NCBI GenBank assembly: GCA_944390725.1
Contig: CALXQU010000001.1
Location: 62,001 to 126,000 of the forward strand
Direction of reading: 5' to 3'
DNA from: an uncultured Spirochaetaceae bacterium
GTDB taxonomy: Bacteria > Spirochaetota > Spirochaetia > Sphaerochaetales > Sphaerochaetaceae
Length of the DNA stretch: 64,000 bases
Shown piece after piece: positions 8,994 to 17,489 of the stretch (its first letter is position 1; each line of letters begins with the position of its first letter). The translations under genes and the position numbers were made by a program. Below the pieces are notes generated by a model. It ran no database searches. It was given only the letters and a program-made list of their open reading frames with translations, and was not told the origin of the DNA.

Positions 8994-10210
8994 AGCTCCT
9001 CTCCCCTGCCGGCAATATCGAGAAGCTGGAGACAGCATTCGCATATGGCGCGGATGCTGCCTACATGGGCCTTACCCGCTTCTCCCTCAGGAAGAATGCC
9101 GGCAACTTCAGCGATGATGACCTGGAACGCGTCCGTGCCCTCAAGGAAAGGATCGGGAAGAAGATATACGTGACGATGAACATACTGTTCAAGGAAAGCC
9201 AGATGGAGGCCCTCCATGGGATGAGGGACGAGATAGCCAGATGGCCTTTCGATGCGTTCATCGTCTCGGATATCGGCACGGTACCCTTCCTGAGGAAGAA
9301 CTTCCCGGACCGCCAGCTCCATCTCTCCACGCAGGCATCATGCATCAACTCCGAGAGCGCGAGGATGTACCATGACATGGGCTTCTCCCGCGTCATCCTC
9401 GGCAGGGAGGCATCGCTTGATGATATAAGGAGGATCAAGGACAAGGTGCCTGAGCTTGAGCTCGAGGCCTTCGTCCACGGGGCCATGTGCATGGCGTACT
9501 CTGGACGCTGCCTGCTCTCCGCGCATCTGGCGGGGCGTAGCGGCAACCAGGGAGACTGCTCGCATACATGCAGATGGAACTACCGTCTGGCGCTGGAAGA
9601 GGAGGAGCGTCCGGGAACCTACTATCCGATAGAGGAATACGGAGACTACACCACCATACTCTCATCCAAGGACCTCTGCATGATAGACCATGTCAGGGAG
9701 CTGGAGGATGCAGGGCTGTCATCGCTCAAGATCGAAGGCCGCATGAAATCAGTCTACTATGTGGCTGTAGTCACGAGAGCGTACAGGAAAGCCATCGACA
9801 TGGACAGGGATGCAGATATCTACAGGCGCGACCTCTTCGATGTCTCGCACAGGGAATACACCACCGGATTCTTCTTCTCGTCCAATGCAATCGATACCCC
9901 TTCCGATGTATCGCGTCCTACGAGCTACGGATACGAAAGGAACTACATATTCCTCGGCAGCGTCCTGGGCCGTATGCCGGACGGAAGCTACAGGCTCGAT
10001 GTGCGCAACCAGATCCGCAAGGGAGACCTGGTGGAGTTCATCGGCCCCGATGTCCCGAACCTCTCCGACAGGGACCTTATCCTCATCGACGGGGAGGGAA
10101 ACGAGACCGACCAGCTCGACCACGGCAAGCCCGGATACATAAGGACCCCGCTGGATCTCAGGGAAGGCTATATCATGCGCAAGCTATCCGATACGAGATT
10201 CGTGAAATAA
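8984..10210 (+). CDS. U32-family protein (TrhP/RlhA-like RNA hydroxylation factor)
   Basis: This 408-residue protein carries the full U32 signature, EAFVHGAMCMAYSGRCLLS near residues 162-180, followed by the cysteine pair in GDCSHTCRW. Family members once called collagenases are now mostly known as prephenate-dependent tRNA or rRNA hydroxylation factors (TrhP/YrrO, RlhA) that use these cysteines; assignment to the tRNA branch is by resemblance only. The GTG start at 8984 gives the typical opening IELLSPAGN and lies inside the end of lon, so the two genes are probably co-transcribed. Confidence 0.85.
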   Translation: MAIELLSPAGNIEKLETAFAYGADAAYMGLTRFSLRKNAGNFSDDDLERVRALKERIGKKIYVTMNILFKESQMEALHGMRDEIARWPFDAFIVSDIGTVPFLRKNFPDRQLHLSTQASCINSESARMYHDMGFSRVILGREASLDDIRRIKDKVPELELEAFVHGAMCMAYSGRCLLSAHLAGRSGNQGDCSHTCRWNYRLALEEEERPGTYYPIEEYGDYTTILSSKDLCMIDHVRELEDAGLSSLKIEGRMKSVYYVAVVTRAYRKAIDMDRDADIYRRDLFDVSHREYTTGFFFSSNAIDTPSDVSRPTSYGYERNYIFLGSVLGRMPDGSYRLDVRNQIRKGDLVEFIGPDVPNLSDRDLILIDGEGNETDQLDHGKPGYIRTPLDLREGYIMRKLSDTRFVK

Positions 10211-10650
10211 GGATCATCTGGCAGCAAGGCGGAGTATCGAGCACCTGATGAGCGACCCGATGGCACTGCATGCTATCGAGGCTATGCCAATGGCTCTGGA
10301 TCCGCCTGCTGGAATCCTCAATCCCAGGCCTCAGCAAACCACGGGGACAGTGGATCCGCTGAAGATGCAGCTGCCTAATGCTTCATTTCCAGATAGCATT
10401 GACAGCGAGCCGCTGCTGGGGATTCCGGTATCTGCGAATCCATTACTTCCACAGCCATAAGCATTACCATATGCAGGATGCCCTTTGGATGCAAACCCCT
10501 CTACAGCAGGACAGAAACCCCCAGAAACAAGCACGTGTAACCACGGATTGATTCAGATGTTATAATTAAGTAGTCTGTTGCACAGTGCAGTTCCTTTACA
10601 AGGGAATCATCTGCTGTAAAACAACATCACCTGAGTAGCATGGAGCACGA
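10211..10650. other. 440-base intergenic region with promoter
   Basis: No convincing gene is seen. The ORFs on either strand (10248-10460 plus, 10331-10534 minus) are proline- or glycine-rich, lack family resemblance, and have poor ribosome sites. Near the right end, TATAAT at 10561-10566 is preceded by TG one base upstream, a perfect extended -10, and would give a leader of about 80 bases for the glycosyltransferase. Confidence 0.5.
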
Positions 10651-11814
10651 ATGGATTTATACTTGAAGATTTACGGCATAGTGATGCTGCTTGTCGGTCT
10701 ATATACGTTTATGGTTGTTTCGCTCAACAGACGCCATTTCAGGAAATTCAACCCAAAGGAACTGATGAAGGACGGCCCGCTCATCTCAGTGGTTGTCCCA
10801 GCCAGGAACGAGGAACACAATCTTCCGAGATTGCTTGACAGCCTCATCAAGCAGAGCTACAGGAACATAGAGATCATCATAGCGGATGACCAGTCCACGG
10901 ACCGCACGCCTGAGATCATAAAGGAATACATGGCAAAGGATTCCCGCATACGCATGATCTCAATCGACCCGAACAAGCCGCTCATCAAGAATGGCAAGAT
11001 CAATGCCCTCATCAACCTGATGGATAATTCCAAAGGGGAATATGTCCTTTCGACAGATGCAGATACTGAGCATCATCCGGATTCCGTGGCATACAGCTAC
11101 ACAGTTGCGAAGAACCACGGCCTTGACCTGCTTTCCGGAATACCCCGGGAAAACTGCAAGAGCTATTCATCTGAGGTCATCGCTGCTGCTATGATGTTCA
11201 CCAGGATATTCATTCCCATCTTCCTTGTTAACAACAATACAATCCCCGGAGCGACATTCGCCATCGGCCAGTATATGTTCATGAAAAGGGATTCATATTA
11301 CAGGACCCCTGGATACAAGGGAGTCAAAAGCAGCATCGATGACGTTGGTATCGCAAGGCTGTTCGTGGAGTGTAAGCTCCATTATGCTACGGCAAGCATC
11401 AACAGATACGTGACATGCTATATGTATTCCTCAATGAAGACGGCATTCCTCGGCGTAGAGAAATCGCTTGGAGATGTCGTCATACCGACAATCGGCAACT
11501 TCCTGCCGCTGATTATCGCAGCAATAGCGCTGCTGCATCTGGCAGTATCCCCTATCTCTGCAATATTGGCACTCATCTTCTTTGGTATTAGCCCCTCAAC
11601 GCTTCTTCTACTGGCGGGAACTATGCTCCTGTTCCTTGGATGGTTCATCGGATGCCGGCAGGATGGCTGGCCCAAATCCATATCGGCTTCCTACGGTATC
11701 ACCATGTTCATGACATGCATCATGTTTTTCCACAGCTTCTACCGCAATATCACGGGGAAAGGATTCATCTGGAAGGACAGGAAGGTAATCAGTAAGCCAA
11801 GCAAGAAAAAGTGA
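10651..11814 (+). CDS. membrane-bound family 2 glycosyltransferase
   Basis: This 387-residue protein is a GT2 enzyme that transfers a sugar from a nucleotide donor to a lipid or polysaccharide acceptor at the cytoplasmic membrane. One transmembrane helix lies at about residues 5-25. The GT-A domain shows VVVPARNEE, the IIIADDQSTD donor-binding segment, the metal-binding STDADTE motif and a later DDVGIARLF motif. Three to four transmembrane helices fill the C-terminal 120 residues, before a lysine-rich tail. This layout matches HpnB/CrtQ-like transferases. The gene is visibly more AT-rich than its neighbours, hinting at horizontal acquisition. GGAG lies about 9 bases before the ATG. Confidence 0.85.
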   Translation: MDLYLKIYGIVMLLVGLYTFMVVSLNRRHFRKFNPKELMKDGPLISVVVPARNEEHNLPRLLDSLIKQSYRNIEIIIADDQSTDRTPEIIKEYMAKDSRIRMISIDPNKPLIKNGKINALINLMDNSKGEYVLSTDADTEHHPDSVAYSYTVAKNHGLDLLSGIPRENCKSYSSEVIAAAMMFTRIFIPIFLVNNNTIPGATFAIGQYMFMKRDSYYRTPGYKGVKSSIDDVGIARLFVECKLHYATASINRYVTCYMYSSMKTAFLGVEKSLGDVVIPTIGNFLPLIIAAIALLHLAVSPISAILALIFFGISPSTLLLLAGTMLLFLGWFIGCRQDGWPKSISASYGITMFMTCIMFFHSFYRNITGKGFIWKDRKVISKPSKKK

Positions 11815-11816
11815 TG

Positions 11817-11822
11817 TATAAT
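11817..11822 (+). promoter_or_regulatory. -10 box of the Hc1-like gene
   Basis: TATAAT directly follows the glycosyltransferase stop and sits 29 bases before ATG 11852, leaving room for a short leader with the strong GGGAGG ribosome site. The small gene can therefore be transcribed on its own. Confidence 0.55.
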
Positions 11823-11851
11823 ATCTGAAAATATACAGCTAGGGAGGTTCA

Positions 11852-12037
11852 ATGAGCACACACGAACAGCTCCTCGAGGCAATCAAGACCTATGAGGAAG
11901 AGAACAGGCGTTTTGAGAAGAGCGGGTTCAATACCGCAGCGACAAGAGCGAGGAAGGCACTAGCTGAAATCGCCAAGCTTTCCAAGGAGAGACGCAAGGA
12001 AATCCTTGAAGCACGCTCAGAGGGTTCTGAGGAATAA
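11852..12037 (+). CDS. histone H1-like (Hc1-type) small protein
   Basis: The protein has 61 residues and is almost entirely helical and highly charged. The segment from about residue 27 to 50 (NTAATRARKALAEIAKLSKE) matches the pattern of the bacterial Hc1 family, where chlamydial and Bacteroidetes members have NKAAxxRxRKxxxEIEKLxKxxRK. Such proteins bind DNA and may compact it. Unlike chlamydial Hc1 it lacks a long lysine-rich tail. A strong GGGAGG ribosome site precedes the ATG by 6 bases, a -10 box lies upstream and a terminator follows, so it is a self-contained and probably well-expressed unit. Confidence 0.6.
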   Translation: MSTHEQLLEAIKTYEEENRRFEKSGFNTAATRARKALAEIAKLSKERRKEILEARSEGSEE

Positions 12038-12040
12038 GCA

Positions 12041-12067
12041 GATGCAGCTTCGACTGCATTTTCATTT
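12041..12067 (+). terminator. intrinsic terminator after the Hc1-like gene
   Basis: A six-base stem ATGCAG (12042-12047) pairs with CTGCAT (12054-12059), extendable by weaker pairs, and is followed by the T-rich TTTTCATTTT. Confidence 0.75.
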
Positions 12068-12191
12068 TCCTATAGATCCTGCCCTGGGCTTCCGGGACAT
12101 GGGATGATTCCGGAAAGTCCCTGGGTCTATCTGCCAATGCGCGCATAGCAGGACCGAAGTCCAGCCTTATAGCCTATGCCAGCTCCTTCCG

Positions 12192-12240
12192 AAAAATAAT
12201 CGCCAGCCCCGCTTCAGAGGAAGAGCGGCAGGCTGGCGAT
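12192..12240 (-). terminator. intrinsic terminator of the Rpn gene
   Basis: Ten-base arms 12199-12208 and 12231-12240 pair perfectly around an inner CCGCT/AGCGG stem. On the minus strand the hairpin is followed by TATTTTTC. Confidence 0.8.
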
Positions 12241-12251
12241 ATCCGCAGGAA

Positions 12252-13181
12252 TCAGCCCTGGCAATCAGAGATGCCGCTCTTCAGCTTCTCGACCTCATCA
12301 AGCGATAGCCCGGAGAACTCAGCGACCTTTGCAAGCGGTATGGAGCCATCCCGAATCATGCTCCTCGCTGTATTCATGGCTCCTTTCCTTATGCCGTCCT
12401 CAATGCCCTCAGCACGTCCTTCGGCAAGCCCTTCAGCCAGGCCTTCCGCACGACCCTCGGCAATTCCCTGTATACGTCCCTCAGCTATGCCTTTTGCAAT
12501 GCCTTCAGCAAGCCCGTTCTCATAAAGCCTCTCAAATACATCAGACATCCTGCTCTTTCCCTCCTCCGTCTCCTTGAAGTAGCTCGTTCTTTCCCTGAGC
12601 CCAGTATAATACATCTTCCCAGGGTCCGTGCACCTCAGGTCATGCATCAGCCTCCCCAGCTCCGTGCCCTCATCTGCAAGCGATGCGCTCACATGCACTA
12701 TATGCGACCCGTCGCCATATGGTTCGCAGGCATCCTTATCCATCCTCTCCATCTCATACAGGGCCTTCCCCATCCCCAGGGCATCATGCTCGTCTATGAA
12801 GATCACATACGACTCGGGCAGCCTGTCGTATCCCATCCCCTCCATGAGGCTCCCCGCATCCATCATGGCGCTGTAATATCTGGCGCGTTTCCTCTCCGCC
12901 TTATCCCGGGACCTCTGGATCTCTATGTCATAGAGGTTTCCTTCCCTGTCCCTTGCGGCTATGTCCAGGCGGACCGAGCGCTTTCCAGGCATGTTCCTTA
13001 TATCCTCCTGCGTACCCACGCTGGTGACTGTGAGGTCATCGCGCCCGAGTATGATGCGCAGCATCAGCTCCGTGTTCTCCCTGTCGCCGCTGAACGAGAC
13101 GGAGAAGAAGCCGTCGTCCATCAGGCACAGCTCCCGCAGCATCCTGTCGGTATCCTGCCTGGCTGGGATATCCCTATCCAT
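12252..13181 (-). CDS. Rpn family nuclease (PD-(D/E)XK transposase-like)
   Basis: This 309-residue protein belongs to the recombination-promoting nuclease (Rpn/PDDEXK family transposase) group. The nuclease core is visible as RLDIAARDREGNLYDIEIQ (about residues 70-88), giving the D and ExQ catalytic positions. The C-terminal third is a run of EGxAEG-type short repeats (about residues 220-265), a feature that varies in length among family members. A short C-terminal domain resembling the YkkC/Rpn tail follows (ELSxxEVEKL type). The start is ATG 13181 because AGGAGG is 5 bases before it; the GTG at 13187 is buried in that ribosome site. Family members are mobile or selfish-like and induce DNA breaks; no terminal repeats are seen here. 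Confidence 0.8.
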   Translation of the reverse strand: MDRDIPARQDTDRMLRELCLMDDGFFSVSFSGDRENTELMLRIILGRDDLTVTSVGTQEDIRNMPGKRSVRLDIAARDREGNLYDIEIQRSRDKAERKRARYYSAMMDAGSLMEGMGYDRLPESYVIFIDEHDALGMGKALYEMERMDKDACEPYGDGSHIVHVSASLADEGTELGRLMHDLRCTDPGKMYYTGLRERTSYFKETEEGKSRMSDVFERLYENGLAEGIAKGIAEGRIQGIAEGRAEGLAEGLAEGRAEGIEDGIRKGAMNTARSMIRDGSIPLAKVAEFSGLSLDEVEKLKSGISDCQG

Positions 13182-13265
13182 ATACACCTCCTGGGGGAGC
13201 CGGATGATTCCGCTCCCTATGATGTATACGCGCCCAGTGGCGATTCCTGACAGTCCGCCCTTATG

Positions 13266-14603
13266 CTAATGCCTCCCGAGCCTCCTGTAGCCGGCTAGGC
13301 ACGCCACAAGGTATATCGTCCAGCCGATAGGGACGACATACCAGACAACCTCAACGCCGAAACGGGGAGCTAACGCCATCGAGCCTATTACGCGGAAAGA
13401 GAGATTGAGGATGCTGCCAAGCGTGAAGAATGCCATCTTCCCGGCTCCCCTGAGCACTCCGCCTGTGACCATGGCGGATCCAAGGATCGCGTAGAACCAG
13501 CCAAGGAACGACAGGTAATCCTCCCCTGTCCTATATGCGGCCTCTGTCCCTGCCTCCCCTAGGAAGAGCTCCATTATGCCGGTCCTGAACAGCTGGAGGA
13601 CAAGGCAGATGGCGATGCCGGCTCCGGCTATGTACAGCAGCCCTGCACGGTATCCCCTGCCTACACGTCCATACTGCTTGGCACCGAGATTCTGCGCCGT
13701 GTACGGGCTCATCGCATTGCCCATTGAGCTTAAGGGGACACCTGCGAGGCTATCCACCCTGATAGCGGCGCTGTATCCGGCCAGCACCTGGCTGCCGAAG
13801 AGGTTTACCACGCTCTGCACGAGCATCATGCCGAATGATATCGTCCCCTGCTGGACAATCGAGGGGACGGCCGTCGATGCCATCCTCCTGAACGCATCCC
13901 AGGAGAACAGCATCCCTGCCCTGCCATCGAGGCCTGCAAGCGTCCTGCGCAGGATCAGGTAGGAAAGCAGTGCGGAGACCGCCTGGCTGGCCAGGGTTGC
14001 CCATGCTGCGCCTTCCACTCCCATACCGAACGCGATTACGGCAGCCAGGTCCAGGAAGATATTCAGCACAGATGAGAAGATAAGCAGGAAAAGCGGTATC
14101 CTCGACTTGCCAAGGGCATTGAATACCGAGGAGAGGATATTGTACATGAAGAGGAACGGCAGGCCCAGGAAGTAGATCTCCAGGTAGGCGACGGCCTCTG
14201 CCATGATATTCCCCGGCGTATTCAGCACGCCCATGATCCATGGGCTGGCGATATAGCCGGCTGCGCCTAGGGCTGCCGAGATGGCAAGGAATGACAGCAG
14301 TGCTGTACTGACTGCTTCCTTAAGCACATCCCACTCGCGGCTGCCATAGCTATAGCTGACCAGGACACCCGCGCCGTTCCCTCCGCCGATGGCTATGGCT
14401 ATGAAGACATTCGTCAGCGCATAGGAAGCACCGACAGCAGCAAGCGCATCCTCCCCGACGAAGCGGCCGACGATGACTGAATCCGCCATGGTATAGAACT
14501 GCTGGAAGAACGCGCCGACCATCATCGGCAGGCACAGGACCGCCAATGCATATGCCGGCCTGTAATGCAGGAGGTAATCATCATCCTTCCTCAGGGCTTC
14601 CAT
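13266..14603 (-). CDS. MATE family efflux transporter (copy 1)
   Basis: This 445-residue integral membrane protein has about 12 transmembrane helices in two repeated halves, the MATE architecture for sodium- or proton-driven export of cationic compounds. Family sequence is seen at the start (LCLPMMVGAFFQQFYTMADSVIVGRFVG) and in the second half (MGNAMSPYTAQNLGA). It is divergent from a second MATE gene at 14685. TATAAT lies 8 bases upstream of the ATG without any Shine-Dalgarno, so the mRNA may be leaderless. Confidence 0.9.
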   Translation of the reverse strand: MEALRKDDDYLLHYRPAYALAVLCLPMMVGAFFQQFYTMADSVIVGRFVGEDALAAVGASYALTNVFIAIAIGGGNGAGVLVSYSYGSREWDVLKEAVSTALLSFLAISAALGAAGYIASPWIMGVLNTPGNIMAEAVAYLEIYFLGLPFLFMYNILSSVFNALGKSRIPLFLLIFSSVLNIFLDLAAVIAFGMGVEGAAWATLASQAVSALLSYLILRRTLAGLDGRAGMLFSWDAFRRMASTAVPSIVQQGTISFGMMLVQSVVNLFGSQVLAGYSAAIRVDSLAGVPLSSMGNAMSPYTAQNLGAKQYGRVGRGYRAGLLYIAGAGIAICLVLQLFRTGIMELFLGEAGTEAAYRTGEDYLSFLGWFYAILGSAMVTGGVLRGAGKMAFFTLGSILNLSFRVIGSMALAPRFGVEVVWYVVPIGWTIYLVACLAGYRRLGRH

Positions 14604-14611
14604 GATTCCGG

Positions 14612-14617
14612 ATTATA
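14612..14617 (-). promoter_or_regulatory. -10 box TATAAT, leaderless-type
   Basis: TATAAT on the minus strand ends 8 bases before the ATG at 14603; no ribosome-binding sequence is present between them. Confidence 0.5.
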
Positions 14618-14671
14618 TTATCCCTGCGCGGAAGTGCAAATAATGCGCTTATGCAAACCACGGCAATTCCC

Positions 14672-14677
14672 TATCAT
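14672..14677 (+). promoter_or_regulatory. -10 box TATCAT, leaderless-type
   Basis: TATCAT ends 7 bases before ATG 14685. There is no Shine-Dalgarno. It sits back to back with the promoter of the other MATE gene. Confidence 0.5.
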
Positions 14678-14684
14678 ATGTACC

Positions 14685-16049
14685 ATGTCAGAAACAGCAT
14701 CGGACTTCACCGAAGGCAGGATACTGCCCCGTCTCATACGCTTCATGGTCCCTATACTGGGAGCCCTCATACTACAGGCCGCATACGGAGCAGTCGATGT
14801 GCTGGTCGTAGGATGGTTCGGCAGCACCCAGGGCCTGTCAGGCGTATCGACAGGCAGCAGCGTAATCAGCCTTGTCACATTCGTCATCACGGCACTGGCG
14901 TCAAGCATCACCATCATGCTCGGCAATGCCATCGGCAGCGGCAACGCGAAGCAGGCCGGCAAGGCTGTCGGCAATGCGATAGCCTTCTTCGCCATCGCAG
15001 GAATCGTGCTGACCGTCATCCTTGTCGGCCTTGCCCGTCCTATCGCAAGGCTGATGCAGGCACCGGAGGAAGCGCTGCAGAACACCGTGAACTATATACG
15101 CATATGCGGCATGGGCATCATATTCATCATCGCCTATAACATCATCAGCTGCATAATGCGCGGGCTCGGCAACTCAAGGCTTCCCCTCATATTCGTAGCC
15201 ATCGCCTGCGTAGCGAATATCATCGGGGACTATGTGCTGATCGCGATCTTCCATATGGATGAATCAGGGGCCGCCATCGCGACGGTCGCAGCCCAGGCGA
15301 TATCGGTAGTGCTCTCGCTGGCGATCCTCAGGCGCCAGAAGCTGCCGTTCACGCTCACGAAGGATGACTTCATCTTCTCCGGGGAGCTCAGGAGGTTCCT
15401 GCGGATAGGCTTTCCGATGGCGGCCCAGGAGCTGATGACCCAGATATCCTTCCTGGCGCTCATAGCCTTCATAAACAATCTCGGGCTGGAGGCATCGGGA
15501 GGCTATGGAGTCGCCAACAAGATAGTATCATTCGTCATGCTGGTGCCATCATCTCTCGTGCAGTCGATGTCCTCGTTCGTCGCGCAGAACATCGGAGCAG
15601 GAAGGCGGGACAGGGCCAGGAAGACGCTCTATACGGGAATGAGCATCGGCATCGTGATGGGCATCATCACATTCAGCCTCTCCTTCTTCTTCGGCAGGGA
15701 GATCTCCGGCATATTCTCCTCGGACCCGCGCGTCATCGCACGTTCCGCCGAGTATCTCAGGGGATTCGCGCCGGAAGCGGTCGTCACCAGCATACTCTTC
15801 TCCTTCTCGGGCTATTTCAGCGGCCAGGGGAAGACCCTCTTCGTCATGGTCCAGTCGCTTGCCCAGACGCTGCTTGTCAGGCTGCCTGTCGCCTACGCCA
15901 TGTCGATACAGCCTGATGCGAGCCTGGCGATGATAGGCCTCGCCGCACCCCTTGCCACCTGCTTCGGCATAGCCATCAACCTGGCGTATTTCGCCAAGTC
16001 GGAGGGAAAAGGCAAGGATAATCCCCTCAGGGCTAGCCAAGAGCAGTAG
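14685..16049 (+). CDS. MATE family efflux transporter (copy 2)
   Basis: This 454-residue protein has about 12 transmembrane helices and MATE-family sequence from the first helix (MVPILGALILQAAYGAVDVL) and in helix 8 (SFVAQNIGAG). An upstream in-frame extension to 14565 would overlap the divergent gene and its promoter, so ATG 14685 is chosen, 7 bases after TATCAT. The two divergent MATE proteins are only distantly alike, so a simple recent duplication is unlikely. Substrates are unknown. Confidence 0.88.
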   Translation: MSETASDFTEGRILPRLIRFMVPILGALILQAAYGAVDVLVVGWFGSTQGLSGVSTGSSVISLVTFVITALASSITIMLGNAIGSGNAKQAGKAVGNAIAFFAIAGIVLTVILVGLARPIARLMQAPEEALQNTVNYIRICGMGIIFIIAYNIISCIMRGLGNSRLPLIFVAIACVANIIGDYVLIAIFHMDESGAAIATVAAQAISVVLSLAILRRQKLPFTLTKDDFIFSGELRRFLRIGFPMAAQELMTQISFLALIAFINNLGLEASGGYGVANKIVSFVMLVPSSLVQSMSSFVAQNIGAGRRDRARKTLYTGMSIGIVMGIITFSLSFFFGREISGIFSSDPRVIARSAEYLRGFAPEAVVTSILFSFSGYFSGQGKTLFVMVQSLAQTLLVRLPVAYAMSIQPDASLAMIGLAAPLATCFGIAINLAYFAKSEGKGKDNPLRASQEQ

Positions 16050-16154
16050 TCGCTGTTACTATTGTCCCCGCAATCCGGCGTTGCCGGAACCAGACTTAAT
16101 GATAAGGACCGGAAGAACCGGAAAGATACCATGGAATAAGGAAGAGAAGAAGAG

Positions 16155-17489
16155 ATGCATACGAACAAGTACTTCACCGATCGGCAGGATGGGTTCGAGT
16201 CTTCTGCCAGGAGCTACCCCAGGAAGTTTCCTGTCGCGCTGACAAAGGCCAAGGGCAGCTGGGTTGTGGATGCGGATGGGAATGAATACCTTGATTTCCT
16301 CTGCGGAGCCGGTACGCTGGCGCTCGGCCACAATGATGATGAAGTGAACAAGGCGATGATGGACCTGCTGTCATCCGGAGCGCCGCTCCATACCCTTGAC
16401 CTCACGACCCCGGTAAAGGACAGATTCGTAGAGACCCTCTTCTCTGCCATACCTGAGGAACTGGCCAGGAATGCCAGGATCCAGTTCTGCTCCCCTTCCG
16501 GCACCGATGCCACCGATGCAGCCATAAAGCTATGCAAGACAGCCACTGGCCGCGGGACGGTCATCGCCTTCTCCGGAGGCTACCACGGCATGGGACATGG
16601 GGCCCTAGCCCTGACTGGCAACCATAATGCAAAGAACAAGGTGCAGAACCTGATGCCGGGCGTGCAGTTCATGCCATACCCGTATTCATACCGCTGCCCG
16701 TTCGGGCTTGGCGGCGAGGCTGGCGAGAAGGCCTGCTCCGCATACTTCGAAAGGATGCTGAAGGATCCGGAAAGCGGCGTGACGAAGCCTGCTGCCGTCA
16801 TCATCGAGGCTATACAGGGCGAAGGTGGGGTGATTCCCGCGCCGCGCTCCTTCCTGCAGACCGTAAGGCGCGTCACCAAGGAGCTGGGGATTCCCCTCAT
16901 CCTTGATGAGATCCAGGCAGGGATGGGACGTTCCGGAGATATCTGGGCATTCCAGGATTCCGGCATAGTCCCCGATGCGATGCTCATCAGCAAGGCTATC
17001 GGAGGGAGCCAGCCGCTGTCCGTGGTCGTCTATGACAGGAGCCTTGATGCCTGGACTGCAGGCGCCCATGCCGGCACGTTCAGGGGAAACCAGCTGGCAA
17101 TGGCTGCAGGCACCGTGGTCCTGGGCAGGATCAGCTCACCTGCATTCCTGGCAGCGGTGAAGGAGAAAGGGGCAAGGATCCGCAAGGGAATCGAGGAGAT
17201 ACGGAAGGACTTCCCCATCATCGCGGATATCAGGGGCAGAGGGCTGATGCTCGGCATCGAATTCGCCGACCCCGGGGATAAGAAGGACATAATGGGCCAT
17301 CCAGTGCCGTCCGGGAAGCTGGCTGCGGAGGTGCAGCGCCGCTGCTTCGAGAAGGGCCTCATCATGGAAAAGGGAGGCCGGAACGGAAGCACCATGAGGT
17401 GCCTCTGCGCGCTGAACGTCTCGGATAGCGAGATCGATACGATGCTCACGATCTTCAGGGAAGCCGTGAAAGAGGCCGCCGATGCCTGA
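16155..17489 (+). CDS. dat: L-2,4-diaminobutyrate:2-oxoglutarate aminotransferase
   Basis: This 444-residue class III PLP aminotransferase makes 2,4-diaminobutyrate from aspartate semialdehyde and glutamate. The N-terminus (RSYPRKFPVALTKAKG, then FLCGAGTLALGHN) is characteristic of the DABA aminotransferase group related to EctB. The PLP lysine is Lys280 in ISKAIGG, preceded by ILDEIQAGMGRSG. Its stop overlaps the start of a DABA-decarboxylase-like gene by 8 bases, the classical dat-ddc pair. No ectoine synthase genes are nearby, which argues for diamine rather than ectoine synthesis. Confidence 0.85.
   Translation: MHTNKYFTDRQDGFESSARSYPRKFPVALTKAKGSWVVDADGNEYLDFLCGAGTLALGHNDDEVNKAMMDLLSSGAPLHTLDLTTPVKDRFVETLFSAIPEELARNARIQFCSPSGTDATDAAIKLCKTATGRGTVIAFSGGYHGMGHGALALTGNHNAKNKVQNLMPGVQFMPYPYSYRCPFGLGGEAGEKACSAYFERMLKDPESGVTKPAAVIIEAIQGEGGVIPAPRSFLQTVRRVTKELGIPLILDEIQAGMGRSGDIWAFQDSGIVPDAMLISKAIGGSQPLSVVVYDRSLDAWTAGAHAGTFRGNQLAMAAGTVVLGRISSPAFLAAVKEKGARIRKGIEEIRKDFPIIADIRGRGLMLGIEFADPGDKKDIMGHPVPSGKLAAEVQRRCFEKGLIMEKGGRNGSTMRCLCALNVSDSEIDTMLTIFREAVKEAADA

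Noticed and set aside
10248-10460. 70-residue plus-strand ORF in the 10.2-10.6 kb gap
   Set aside because: Low-complexity, proline-rich, no resemblance to a family, and no convincing ribosome site.
16185-16215. tRNA-like GGGTTCGAGTC motif
   Set aside because: It lies inside the aminotransferase coding region and no cloverleaf can be built around it.
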